DNA of 64,000 nucleotides from Arthrobacter sp. MA-N2 (GTDB lineage: Bacteria; Actinomycetota; Actinomycetes; Actinomycetales; Micrococcaceae): positions 3,026,034 to 3,090,033 of the forward strand of contig NZ_KI912155.1 of assembly GCF_000517125.1 (NCBI RefSeq), given 5' to 3'. The position numbers and the translations under genes are program-made. Position 1 is the stretch's first letter. Every line of letters starts with the position of its first letter. This document shows positions 9,437-16,716 of this stretch, one piece after another. The notes below the pieces were generated by a model. That model did not search any database and was not told the origin of the DNA. It was given only the letters and a program-made list of their open reading frames with translations.

Positions 9437-10605
9437 TCAACGGCCCTCCATCGGTCGGCGAGTGTTTTCCAGTCGGCGGCGGCCCGCATCGCCGCATCCT
9501 CCGTGACGTGCGCGTAGGTGGTCATCAGGGTCTGAATATCGCTGTGCCCCAGCCGTCGCTGCACGACATGCTCAGGAACACCGGCCAGCAGCAAGGCAGT
9601 GGCGTGGGAATGCCGGAACCAGTGTGGGGTCCACTTGGCTGGCAGCAGTGGGTGACGACGCCTAAAGCCTTTGATCCAGTCGTATATCGTCTCTGGCCAG
9701 ACGGGATTCCCGAACTCTCCCCGGAACAGGTTAACGAACACCGAATCACTATCAGCAATGTCCAAGCCCAGGTCCACCAACGAAAACAGGTATTCGCCAT
9801 ATAGATTGTCCAAGGCATCGCTGACATATATCCGTCGATATTGCTGGTTTTTCACCCGAAGTCGTCGACGTTGATCTTCCCTCGGCTGTATGTCGATTAA
9901 CGCCGTGGCGCCGGTTCCCGGCTGCCAATCGCCGTGTTGGAGGAGCAATGCCTCCGCCAGACGCAAACCGGTTTCTTCCAGGAGCGTCCAGAACAACCGC
10001 AACCTTAGGTCGCCGACCCACTGCACAGCGACGGGATCGAACTGGGCAGCATCGTCCTTAATGACGCTGATCTGACGTGGTGTCAGAAACGGCGGTGGTG
10101 ACTTGGGGTCACGCCGCCGCCCGATCACGCGACGGTTTTGGCCGCCCTTGATGTGTCCCAAAAAAGAGGCATACTGGCTGCGAGCCTGCGCCGTTCCGCC
10201 GTTGATGTGCATATAGAACTGACGAGCTGCCGGGATGTCCGCGACGATGGCTTGGTAGCGATAGAAGCTCAGCACTGAGGTCAGCGCTAGGTCAACGGTG
10301 CTGTATGCCGCCGGCTTGGCCGGCCGCATTTTGACGACAGTCGGATCGGTGCCGCGATTGAGCATACGCTGCTTGAACCTGGCCAGCTCCTGGACGTCGA
10401 CCCGCTTCCAATCCAGGGAGCGGTCTTCCAGCATCGACCACCACAGCGCTAGTCCCTTCGCGTACGCCCGCACGGTGTTCGGCGAGTACTTTTCCTGCCG
10501 CAAGTACTCCAAGTACTCCTCGATCGGCTTTACTACCCGCCAGTGCCGATCCAGCACGACATAAGTGATTTCGCTTCCAAAAATTGCCCGCTGCCGCACG
10601 GCCAT
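9433..10605 (-). CDS. tyrosine recombinase A (Tn554 TnpA-like site-specific integrase)
   Basis: A 390-residue integrase, intact. An N-terminal core-binding domain (IEEYLEYLRQEKYSPNTVRA) is followed by the catalytic domain with Arg in EETGLRLAEAL, the HxxR box HWFRHSHAT, and RRLGHSDIQTLMTTYAHV carrying the last His and the nucleophile Tyr. It is the first gene of the tnpA-tnpB-tnpC set and overlaps tnpB. The start at 10605 is preceded by GATCACCTCGATGATC, an imperfect dyad that may be promoter-proximal control or a recombinase site. It is probably functional as a protein although its partner is broken. Confidence 0.85.
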   Translation of the reverse strand: MAVRQRAIFGSEITYVVLDRHWRVVKPIEEYLEYLRQEKYSPNTVRAYAKGLALWWSMLEDRSLDWKRVDVQELARFKQRMLNRGTDPTVVKMRPAKPAAYSTVDLALTSVLSFYRYQAIVADIPAARQFYMHINGGTAQARSQYASFLGHIKGGQNRRVIGRRRDPKSPPPFLTPRQISVIKDDAAQFDPVAVQWVGDLRLRLFWTLLEETGLRLAEALLLQHGDWQPGTGATALIDIQPREDQRRRLRVKNQQYRRIYVSDALDNLYGEYLFSLVDLGLDIADSDSVFVNLFRGEFGNPVWPETIYDWIKGFRRRHPLLPAKWTPHWFRHSHATALLLAGVPEHVVQRRLGHSDIQTLMTTYAHVTEDAAMRAAADWKTLADRWRAVE

Positions 10606-10780
10606 TTGATCACCTCGATGATCAATCTAGGAGATCAACATCAGGCGGCGCTTCATGTGACTCGGCGTGTCGTCGACGGCGTCAGCGACGTCCTCGAATA
10701 ACCCCGGATAACTGACGAAGGCTAAGAAATGTTGAGCAGTTTGTCATTCATTAGCGTCGTCAGCGGCTGCTCGCCTGAGC

Positions 10781-11002
10781 TTCGGATACCATTTGATCCC
10801 ACTCGAGCTCGGGGGCACAAACTCGGCATCCAATCTCTGGCCGGAGCCCAACCGCGCCGGCGCTACCGGCACCACCAACCCCAAGGATGCGGTGGAGAAC
10901 ACCCTCCACAAGGCGATCTGCAACCACACAGTGAAGCTCGCCGATGCGCAGAACGCGATCGCCGCCAACTGGGCAGGCGCGTTGAAGACCCTCGGCCTCT
11001 AA
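10781..11002 (+). pseudogene. HNH-type nuclease-like protein, 3' fragment
   Basis: The frame reads HLIPLELGGTNSASNLWPEP, then a KDAVENTLHKAIC-type helix and a C-terminal helix ending ANWAGALKTLGL. This is the HNH-like finger (usually DHLIPLELGG...NLWPEP) found at the C terminus of actinobacterial exported and phage-type proteins. The residue before His is Tyr, not the usual Asp, and nothing upstream matches the family, so the gene is cut at its 5' side near 10781. A TTG at 10793 could start a 69-residue product, but I see no ribosome site. Probably debris next to the Tn554-like element. Confidence 0.5.
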
Positions 11003-11026
11003 GCCACGGCCCTCCGCTTGATATGT

Positions 11027-11497
11027 CTAGGCCTTGAGCCGGGTGTGTTCCCACTCATCGAGAAGCTCCGGCATCCGGGTCATGAGGAACCTGTAGAAGG
11101 CGCCCATTTCTTTGACCCTGGCCCTCGCCGCTGATCCCTCCCGGAGGCTCGAAGCGGTGGAGTCGGCGAGGTCGGCGAGGCGCTGGTACACGGGGTTCTG
11201 CCGTAGGGAGGCGACGTACCATGCGTTGTCGGGGAGAGCGTAGCGGTCGCGCCGGCTGCCGGGTTGCGAAACCCTGTGCACGAAGCCGACGGTCTGCAAG
11301 TACCGCACGGCGCCGGAGACGGCGGCCGCGCTCGAGCCCAGTATCTCGGAGAGTTCGGCCGCGGTCAGCCATCCGTCCTCGGAGACGACAAGAGCCATGA
11401 GCGCGCGGGCTGGCATTTTGGGGAAGCCCGCGGCCATGAGGACAGCCGCGGAGGTCTCGGCGGCGTCGGGCATACGCTCGATCCCGGAACTTGTCAC
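11027..11497 (-). CDS. GbsR/MarR-family transcriptional regulator
   Basis: A 156-residue winged-helix protein: LTAAELSEILGSSAAAVSGA is the recognition helix-turn-helix and FVHRVSQPGSRRDRYAL the wing, followed by a long C-terminal helical dimer region, as in GbsR-type regulators. It starts with GTG at 11497, overlapping the permease stop (GTGA), so it is the last gene of the exporter operon. This arrangement (ATPase, permease, regulator) suggests local control of the exporter in response to its substrate; the inducer is unknown. Confidence 0.8.
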   Translation of the reverse strand: MTSSGIERMPDAAETSAAVLMAAGFPKMPARALMALVVSEDGWLTAAELSEILGSSAAAVSGAVRYLQTVGFVHRVSQPGSRRDRYALPDNAWYVASLRQNPVYQRLADLADSTASSLREGSAARARVKEMGAFYRFLMTRMPELLDEWEHTRLKA

Positions 11498-13116
11498 GCT
11501 GTGCCCACCTCCCGGCGGCGCACGGCCGCGAGCGAGAGCGCCGTGAGGACTGCGGCGACGCCAAGCATCCAGAAGCCCCCGCTCCAGTCTGTCCCGCTGC
11601 TGGTGGTGACGGGGGTGTGGGTAAACGGCGAGAGGTCCCGGAGCTTCTGGTCAAGGCCGAGCATGCCGCCGTAGACCCCAAGGATGACTCCGACGCCTAG
11701 GAGCCCCCACCCGGCGGTCATCGTGGCGCGGGGCCAAACGACAAATACCATGGCGGGCAGTGCGAGGTAGATGAGTGCTGCGGGGAGCTGGTCTGCAGCG
11801 GTTTGCCAAACGTCGCCCACTGCGCCCGAGGTGTCTCCGACGGCGACGAGGGAGACCCATGCCCCGAGGGCCGTGAACGCCATGACGAGCACCACCGAGA
11901 CCGCGCCGAGTCCGAGGAAACTCCCTAGCCAGCGCATCCGGCCCACCGATTCGGCCAAGACGGGCTCGGCCGTTCCGGCCACCTCCTCCTGGCGGAGGCG
12001 CAGGACGGCCTGTAGACCGCACGCTGCGGCAAGTATCCCGGCTATCTCGAACAGGGCCGCGACCAGGAGCTGGGTCATGGATGTGCCCTGCGCCTCGATC
12101 ATGCCGCGGAGCACGGCAGTGATTTGGGGGTTGGAGGTGATCGAGGACTGGATCGCGGAGCCGAGTGAGCCTGTGAGCAGGCCCGTCGTGAGGCCGCCGA
12201 TGCACCAGCCAATGATCGCTCCCTGTTGTAGGCGCAGCGCGAGCGAGAAGCTCCCGCGCAGCCAGGGCCGTGCGTCGGCGCGTCCGGATCGACCCGCGAG
12301 CACGCTCGCGCCGATGTCCCGGTGCGCCATGATCGCTACCACGACGGCGGTGCACGCCGCCCAGAGCACGAGTGGCAAGAGCAACGGCCACCATCGGTTG
12401 CCCGTGTAGGCGAAAGTCTGCTGGCCCCAGCCGATGGGGGAGAACCAGCTCGGCCATGCGGCTGTCATGGTCATCCCATCGGGACTGACCTGTCCGGTCG
12501 CGTCCCCGAACCCGCGCAACAAGTACGCGAGCATCACAAGGGCCGAGGCGATGCCGTTGGCCCCCCGGGACGTGCTGAAGAACTCGGAGGCCAACAGGCC
12601 CACCCCGAGGAAGGCGAAGCCCACGGCACCTGTCGCGAATCCAGCTACGAGCGAGCCGGCCGGGTCAAGCCCTCCGGCCATGAAACCTAGCGCTGTCGCG
12701 ATGGCCACGAGCACGTTGGCCACGGCGCCGTGAAGGATGGTTGCACCGAGCGGGGCCCATCGCCCGGCGGCCGTCGAGGAAATGAGCTCGGCCCGGCCCG
12801 ACTCCTCTTCCGCCCGGGTGTGTCGGACGGCCATGAACGTGTTCATGAGTCCGGCAAGGACGGCCAGGAACGCAAAGATCTCGAAGAACGTGAACGAATC
12901 GAGCGCCGGACCGCGTGGAAGACCGCGCAGGACCAGAATCGCAGGAGCCGCGGCGGCCAACTGAAGCACCTGCGCGCGTGTCGCGTCGTCGCCGAACGTC
13001 TTCGCTATTGCTGCGACGGCGAACAGCGCGAGCACTCCGATCGAGAGGACCCACACAACGATCTGCCAGCGGTCCCGGCGCAACCGCTGTCGGTACAGTA
13101 TCCACAACGCGCCCAT
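11494..13116 (-). CDS. ABC-2 type exporter permease (polyketide-antibiotic exporter-like)
   Basis: A 540-residue membrane protein starting at ATG 13116, one base after the ATPase stop; a longer frame upstream lies inside the ATPase gene and is a shadow. It begins MGALWILYRQRLRRDRWQIV and has about 12 hydrophobic segments in two halves of six, the duplicated architecture of large actinobacterial exporters (COG3559 type). Conserved landmarks include HTRAEEESGRAELI after the second segment and HRDIGASVLAGRSGRADARP between halves. With the adjacent ATPase it should export a hydrophobic compound or antibiotic. The substrate cannot be told from sequence. Confidence 0.85.
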   Translation of the reverse strand: MGALWILYRQRLRRDRWQIVVWVLSIGVLALFAVAAIAKTFGDDATRAQVLQLAAAAPAILVLRGLPRGPALDSFTFFEIFAFLAVLAGLMNTFMAVRHTRAEEESGRAELISSTAAGRWAPLGATILHGAVANVLVAIATALGFMAGGLDPAGSLVAGFATGAVGFAFLGVGLLASEFFSTSRGANGIASALVMLAYLLRGFGDATGQVSPDGMTMTAAWPSWFSPIGWGQQTFAYTGNRWWPLLLPLVLWAACTAVVVAIMAHRDIGASVLAGRSGRADARPWLRGSFSLALRLQQGAIIGWCIGGLTTGLLTGSLGSAIQSSITSNPQITAVLRGMIEAQGTSMTQLLVAALFEIAGILAAACGLQAVLRLRQEEVAGTAEPVLAESVGRMRWLGSFLGLGAVSVVLVMAFTALGAWVSLVAVGDTSGAVGDVWQTAADQLPAALIYLALPAMVFVVWPRATMTAGWGLLGVGVILGVYGGMLGLDQKLRDLSPFTHTPVTTSSGTDWSGGFWMLGVAAVLTALSLAAVRRREVGTA

Positions 13117-13117
13117 A

Positions 13118-14101
13118 TCAGGCCCCCGTCCGAACAGCACGGTGGCGCCGATGGTGCGTGCCGCCGTCGTCCTCTTCCTGCGCGGCAAGCGGGGCGACCG
13201 TGTCGCCGTAGTGGCGTAGGAACAGCTCTTCGAGCGACGGCGGTGCGATGAGCAGGCCTTTGACCCCGAGGGTACCGAGAAGCGGCAGGACCTCGTGGAC
13301 GCGATCGGAATCGGCGCCGAACTTGACGCGCCCGTCTGCCACGGTGAGGTCGTGGACCTGGGACAGTGTGTCGAGCGCGTGGGTGTCCACACTGTCCTGC
13401 GCGAACGAGATTTCCGTACGGGTGAGGTGGCGCAGTGCGTCGAGCGTGCCGCCGTCAACGATCCGGCCGGCGCGGATGATGCTCACGCGGCCGGCGAGCT
13501 GCTCGACTTCGGAGAGGATATGGCTGGATAGCAGCACGGTAGCGCCGTTCTCGTCCACGATCCGCCGGATCTCGCGAGTGAAAACAGCCTCCATGAGCGG
13601 GTCAAGGCCGCTCGTGGGCTCGTCGAGGAGATACAGCTCGGCATCCATGACGAGGGCGGCGATGAGCGCGACCTTCTGGCGGTTTCCCTTCGAATAGGCA
13701 CGGCCCTTCTTGCTTGGGTCGAAGTCGAAGAGTTCGCAGAGGTGATCCTTGCGCTCCTTGTAAGTGGCGTGGTCCACGGCGCCGTCGCGGAGTCGGGAAA
13801 GGAGGTCGATGGCCTCCCCGCCGGAAAGGTTGGGCCAGAGGCTCACGTCACCCGGAATGCTCGCCACGCGCCGGTGGAGCTCGACGGCGTCCGCCCACGG
13901 ATGCATGCCCAGAACCGTCGCGCTGCCCGACGACGCGCGGGCCAGCCCGAGAAGGATGCGCAGCGTGGTGGTCTTCCCGGCGCCGTTCGGCCCGAGGAAG
14001 CCGTGGATCTCACCTTTGTGGACCTCGAGGTCCAGGCCGTCGAGCGCTCTGACGCGCCCGAAGTTCTTGTGCAAGTCGACAGTGCGGATGACGGTGTCCA
14101 T
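13118..14101 (-). CDS. ABC exporter ATP-binding protein
   Basis: A 327-residue ATPase from ATG 14101 (MDTVIRTVDLHKNFG); an in-frame ATG at 14125 would add eight residues without better support. Walker A is GPNGAGKTTT, the signature is the variant YSKGNRQKVAL in place of LSGGQ, Walker B is LYLLDEPTSGLDP and the switch His is in SSHIL. The C-terminal ~100 residues match the DrrA-type tail of drug exporters. It energises the downstream permease. No clear ribosome site precedes either start, so the message may be leaderless. Confidence 0.9.
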   Translation of the reverse strand: MDTVIRTVDLHKNFGRVRALDGLDLEVHKGEIHGFLGPNGAGKTTTLRILLGLARASSGSATVLGMHPWADAVELHRRVASIPGDVSLWPNLSGGEAIDLLSRLRDGAVDHATYKERKDHLCELFDFDPSKKGRAYSKGNRQKVALIAALVMDAELYLLDEPTSGLDPLMEAVFTREIRRIVDENGATVLLSSHILSEVEQLAGRVSIIRAGRIVDGGTLDALRHLTRTEISFAQDSVDTHALDTLSQVHDLTVADGRVKFGADSDRVHEVLPLLGTLGVKGLLIAPPSLEELFLRHYGDTVAPLAAQEEDDGGTHHRRHRAVRTGA

Positions 14102-14250
14102 GCCGCAAACATACGCAGTTTTCACAAAGTTTTGAAATACCGAAAGACCCTTGTGTTCCTGCGCGGTTCGTGCGTAGGCGTTTTCCGTGTGTTTGGGGCA
14201 TTCGCACCGCGACGGAACATGGATCCGTCCCCGGCGGGATGCGGCGGCAC

Positions 14251-14445
14251 CTAGTCTTTTTCCAAGCCGATGAGATCCACGACGGGAGTAGAAGCGGCGC
14301 CGTTCTGCACCGATTCAAGATTTATCAGAGCTTCGTCCTTGCTGCCGTAAGCCTCGCTTGTGACAATGACCGCCCCGTTGCCGTCCTTGATCCGGAACCT
14401 ATAGAACCCCGCGTTGTCCGTGTAGACCTCAATGGTGCCCTTCAT
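14251..14445 (-). CDS. DUF1508 (YegP-like) small protein
   Basis: A 64-residue protein starting MKGTIEVYTDNAGFYRFRIK, with the DUF1508 signature: a strand-turn-strand with F-x-W/R-R-I-K, G-x-V-I-x-T-S-E-x-Y and K-D-E-A-x-x-x-I-x-S-V. The family forms a small beta-beta-beta-alpha fold of unknown function, often upregulated under stress. A start 11 codons further upstream is possible, but the family begins at the chosen Met. It stands alone between the exporter and the stress-protein gene. Confidence 0.75.
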   Translation of the reverse strand: MKGTIEVYTDNAGFYRFRIKDGNGAVIVTSEAYGSKDEALINLESVQNGAASTPVVDLIGLEKD

Positions 14446-14552
14446 TCCGGCGTCCTTTGCATTTTCACCCGGCCACACATCTCGTACACATTGCTCGTGG
14501 CCGGGTATTTCGGCTCCATTCCAAGACTGCTGTGCCGATATGAAAACGTGTA

Positions 14553-14566
14553 GTGCCGAAAGTCAC
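14553..14566 (+). promoter_or_regulatory. DosR-like box (GTGCCGAAAGTCAC)
   Basis: GTGCCGAAAGTCAC matches the motif shared by the stress genes at 38-59 kb (GGGCCGAAAGACCC) at 11 of 14 positions. It lies ~150 bases upstream of the universal stress protein start. Confidence 0.5.
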
Positions 14567-14606
14567 CTTCTGATTCCATTCGTTCTGGTCAAGCAGCGCT
14601 GCGACC

Positions 14607-14620
14607 GGGACTTACGCCCC
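14607..14620 (+). promoter_or_regulatory. DosR-like box (GGGACTTACGCCCC)
   Basis: GGGACTTACGCCCC fits the mycobacterial core GGGACTWWAGTCCC at 12 of 14 positions, the closest match in the window to the published form. It lies ~95 bases upstream of the universal stress protein start and ~40 bases from the other box, as paired DosR sites often do. Confidence 0.6.
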
Positions 14621-14713
14621 TACCCAGCCCTGCTCACTGGCGATCCAATGAAATGACTTCCTTCAGGAAATAGATCCGGGGTGCCCAGTGAGGGATGCGA
14701 AAGGACTAACGAG

Positions 14714-15160
14714 ATGACAAGCACCAGTTCATTCGTGATTGTGCTCGGCTATGACGGTTCTACACATTCCCAGAAGGCACTGAAGTGGGCCTTGGACGAG
14801 GCCGGCCGGCGCAACGGCCAGCTCCGCCTGATCACGGCATGGAGCAAGCCGCCGATGTCTTGGTATCCGGCAGTACTGGAAACGGCCGCTGGTGAAATCG
14901 TGGCCGAGGATTCCCCTGAACGAATCGCAGAGACGTCTCAGGCCGAAGCCCTGAAAGCTGCCGCCAGCCACGGCGTAGCGGCAACCGGGCAGGCCGTCCA
15001 TGCTGATTCAGCGGCGTCGGCCATACTGGACGCCGCTAAGGACGCGGATCTGGTCATCGTCGGGTCCCGCGGGCACGGTGGATTTCCGGGCCTGCACCTG
15101 GGCTCGGTCTCGACCCAGGTCATTGACCACGCACCGTGTCCGGTTCTCGTCGTCCGTTGA
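14714..15160 (+). CDS. universal stress protein (UspA family)
   Basis: A 148-residue single-domain protein. The start at ATG 14714 is chosen for AAAGGA nine bases upstream; a GTG at 14681 would add 11 residues. N-terminal FVIVLGYDGSTHSQKAL and C-terminal VGSRGHGGFPGLHLGSVS form the ATP-binding G-2x-G-9x-G(S/T) motif, so it is the nucleotide-binding type. Two DosR-like boxes lie upstream, which places it in the same predicted regulon as the cluster beyond 38 kb although the two are 24 kb apart. Confidence 0.9.
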   Translation: MTSTSSFVIVLGYDGSTHSQKALKWALDEAGRRNGQLRLITAWSKPPMSWYPAVLETAAGEIVAEDSPERIAETSQAEALKAAASHGVAATGQAVHADSAASAILDAAKDADLVIVGSRGHGGFPGLHLGSVSTQVIDHAPCPVLVVR

Positions 15161-15259
15161 GCCCATGAAGCAGCGGGGATCCGGACAGGATGGTGATCGT
15201 GGTGCACGAATTCCGGGACCGTGTGGATGCCGGACGGAAACTTGGCCAGGCACTGATCC

Positions 15260-15420
15260 GGTGCGACCATGCCGTGTAGACCACGGCGGCGATCACAGGC
15301 CCAATCCCTTTTTCGTCTAACAGTGGAGCGGCAGGGCTGGCTTCGTCGCGGGTACGCCGGTGGGCGAGCTCTGTGATCTGGGGATCGGTGAGGGTGTCGC
15401 ATGCATCGATGCCGGATGAA
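15260..15420 (-). pseudogene. IS110/IS116-type transposase remnant
   Basis: A minus-strand stretch reads DTLTDPQITELAHRRTRD and then LLDEKGIGPVIAAVVYTAWS, matching the middle of transposase_20 proteins (the helical segment before the G-I-G-P hairpin). After AWSH the reading loses similarity at once. Only ~55 residues remain, with no start and no catalytic parts. It differs from the intact copy at 6737-8095. The rest of 15161-15429 shows nothing identifiable. Confidence 0.45.
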
Positions 15421-15429
15421 AGTGTTTCT

Positions 15430-16716
15430 CTAGGCCTGCCGGTGATGATCGGTTGCGCGCATCCGCACTGCAACGAGGATTCCTGACAGTCCGGTGAGCG
15501 CTGCGACGACGGCGACGGCTGCAGGGATGCCGAAGACGTCCGCGAGGACGCCGGCGAGCAGGGCGCCGACGGCGAATCCGCCGTCGCGCCAGAGCCGGTA
15601 GATGCCCACCGAGCGTGCCCGCCATTCGGGGTGTGCGACGTCCCCGATGGCGGCCAGCAGGGTGGGGTAGACCAGCGCGGTTCCGAGGCCCAGGAAGATG
15701 GCGGCGGCAAGCCAGATTCCGAAATTAGTTCCGGCTGCGACCATGCTCAGGGCTACGGCCTGGAGGAGCATGCCGCCGACGATCAGCCATTTCCGCCCGT
15801 ATTTATCCGACATGGCGCCGGTGACGAGTTGCGCGGCTCCCCAGACGGCAGGATAGACGGCGGCGAGGATCCCGATCTTTTCGATGCTCAGTCCCGCTGC
15901 GGCGAAAAGGAGCGGGAACAGGCCCCAGGCGAGGCCGTCGTTGAGGTTGTTGACCATGCCGGCCTGGCTGACCGAGGACAGCGATTTGTCCCGGAAGGTG
16001 GTGAGGGTGAAGATTTCCCGGTTGCTCAGCTCCGCGTGGGCGCCGACGTGGGCGGACGTGTGGCTGGCGGCCTCGAGCCTGGCATGGCCCCGGGTTTCTT
16101 TCACCGCGAAGACCGAGAGCCCAAGGCCGAGCGCGATGTAGGCCGCACCGAGCAGGAACGGTACGGGCCGCAGCCCGTAGCTGGCGGCGATGTAGCCGGT
16201 GGCCAGCGCGGTGCCGGCGACGCCGAGGTAGCCGGCGGCCTCGTTCAGCCCCATGGCCAGGCCGCGCCGGGACGGGCCGACGAGGTCCATTTTCATGACC
16301 ACGGTGGTGGACCAGGTGAGGCCCTGACTGATACCGAGGATGACGTTGGCGGCGACGATCCAGCCCCAGGAAGGGCCGAAGATCAGCAGCAGCGGCACGG
16401 GGATAGCGATGAGCCAACCGGTCACGAGGACGGGTTTGCGGCCGTAGCGGTCCGAGAAGGTACCGGCGAAGTAGTTGGTGCCGGCTTTGGCGAGTCCGAA
16501 GGCCAGGATGTAGGTCAGGGCGGACGTGTAAAGGTCCAGGTGGAAGACCTGGTCCGCCAACAGGGGCAGGACGGTGCGTTCCTGGCCGAGGGTGCCGCCG
16601 ACTAGGGCGTTGACGGCGACCAGAAGCATGAACTGGGCCAGGTTCTGGCGCAGGCCCAGGGTGAGCGCGGGCCGCGCGTCCGTGCCGGTCTTTCCCGGGG
16701 TGTCGTGACCGCTCAT
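15430..16716 (-). CDS. MFS transporter, probably linked to sulfur/persulfide metabolism
   Basis: A 428-residue protein with 12 predicted membrane segments. The MFS loop motif FSDRYGRKPVLVTGWL follows segment 2, with a second copy MSDKYGRKWLIVGG between segments 8 and 9. Its ATG (16716) overlaps the stop of the persulfide dioxygenase gene by four bases, so the two are translationally coupled. That link suggests transport of a sulfur oxyanion or thiol product. No substrate-specific motif is recognised, and generic drug efflux remains possible. Confidence 0.8.
   Translation of the reverse strand: MSGHDTPGKTGTDARPALTLGLRQNLAQFMLLVAVNALVGGTLGQERTVLPLLADQVFHLDLYTSALTYILAFGLAKAGTNYFAGTFSDRYGRKPVLVTGWLIAIPVPLLLIFGPSWGWIVAANVILGISQGLTWSTTVVMKMDLVGPSRRGLAMGLNEAAGYLGVAGTALATGYIAASYGLRPVPFLLGAAYIALGLGLSVFAVKETRGHARLEAASHTSAHVGAHAELSNREIFTLTTFRDKSLSSVSQAGMVNNLNDGLAWGLFPLLFAAAGLSIEKIGILAAVYPAVWGAAQLVTGAMSDKYGRKWLIVGGMLLQAVALSMVAAGTNFGIWLAAAIFLGLGTALVYPTLLAAIGDVAHPEWRARSVGIYRLWRDGGFAVGALLAGVLADVFGIPAAVAVVAALTGLSGILVAVRMRATDHHRQA

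Larger units (their letters stand above)
4918..10605 (-). mobile_element. Tn554-like tyrosine-recombinase element (tnpA-tnpB-tnpC), disrupted by an IS110-type insertion
   Basis: Three co-directional genes with ATGA-type 4-base overlaps form the classical Tn554 order: tyrosine recombinase A (9433-10605), tyrosine recombinase B (split into 8525-9436 and 5322-6566) and a small DUF6262/TnpC-like protein (4918-5325). The coordinates given span the genes only; the true element ends were not identified. No cargo gene lies between tnpC and the large gene ending at 4810. Because tnpB is interrupted, the element should be immobile by itself. The truncated HNH gene just upstream of tnpA hints at where it entered. 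Confidence 0.7.

Noticed and set aside
12730..13251. Plus-strand frames opposite the ABC exporter genes
   Set aside because: They are shadows of the permease and ATPase, with low-complexity Arg/Gly composition.
15631..16605. Long plus-strand open frame (324 codons) opposite the MFS gene
   Set aside because: Composition is Gly/Glu/Asp/Val-rich in the way of antisense GC-rich frames, there is no family resemblance, and the minus-strand MFS protein explains the region.
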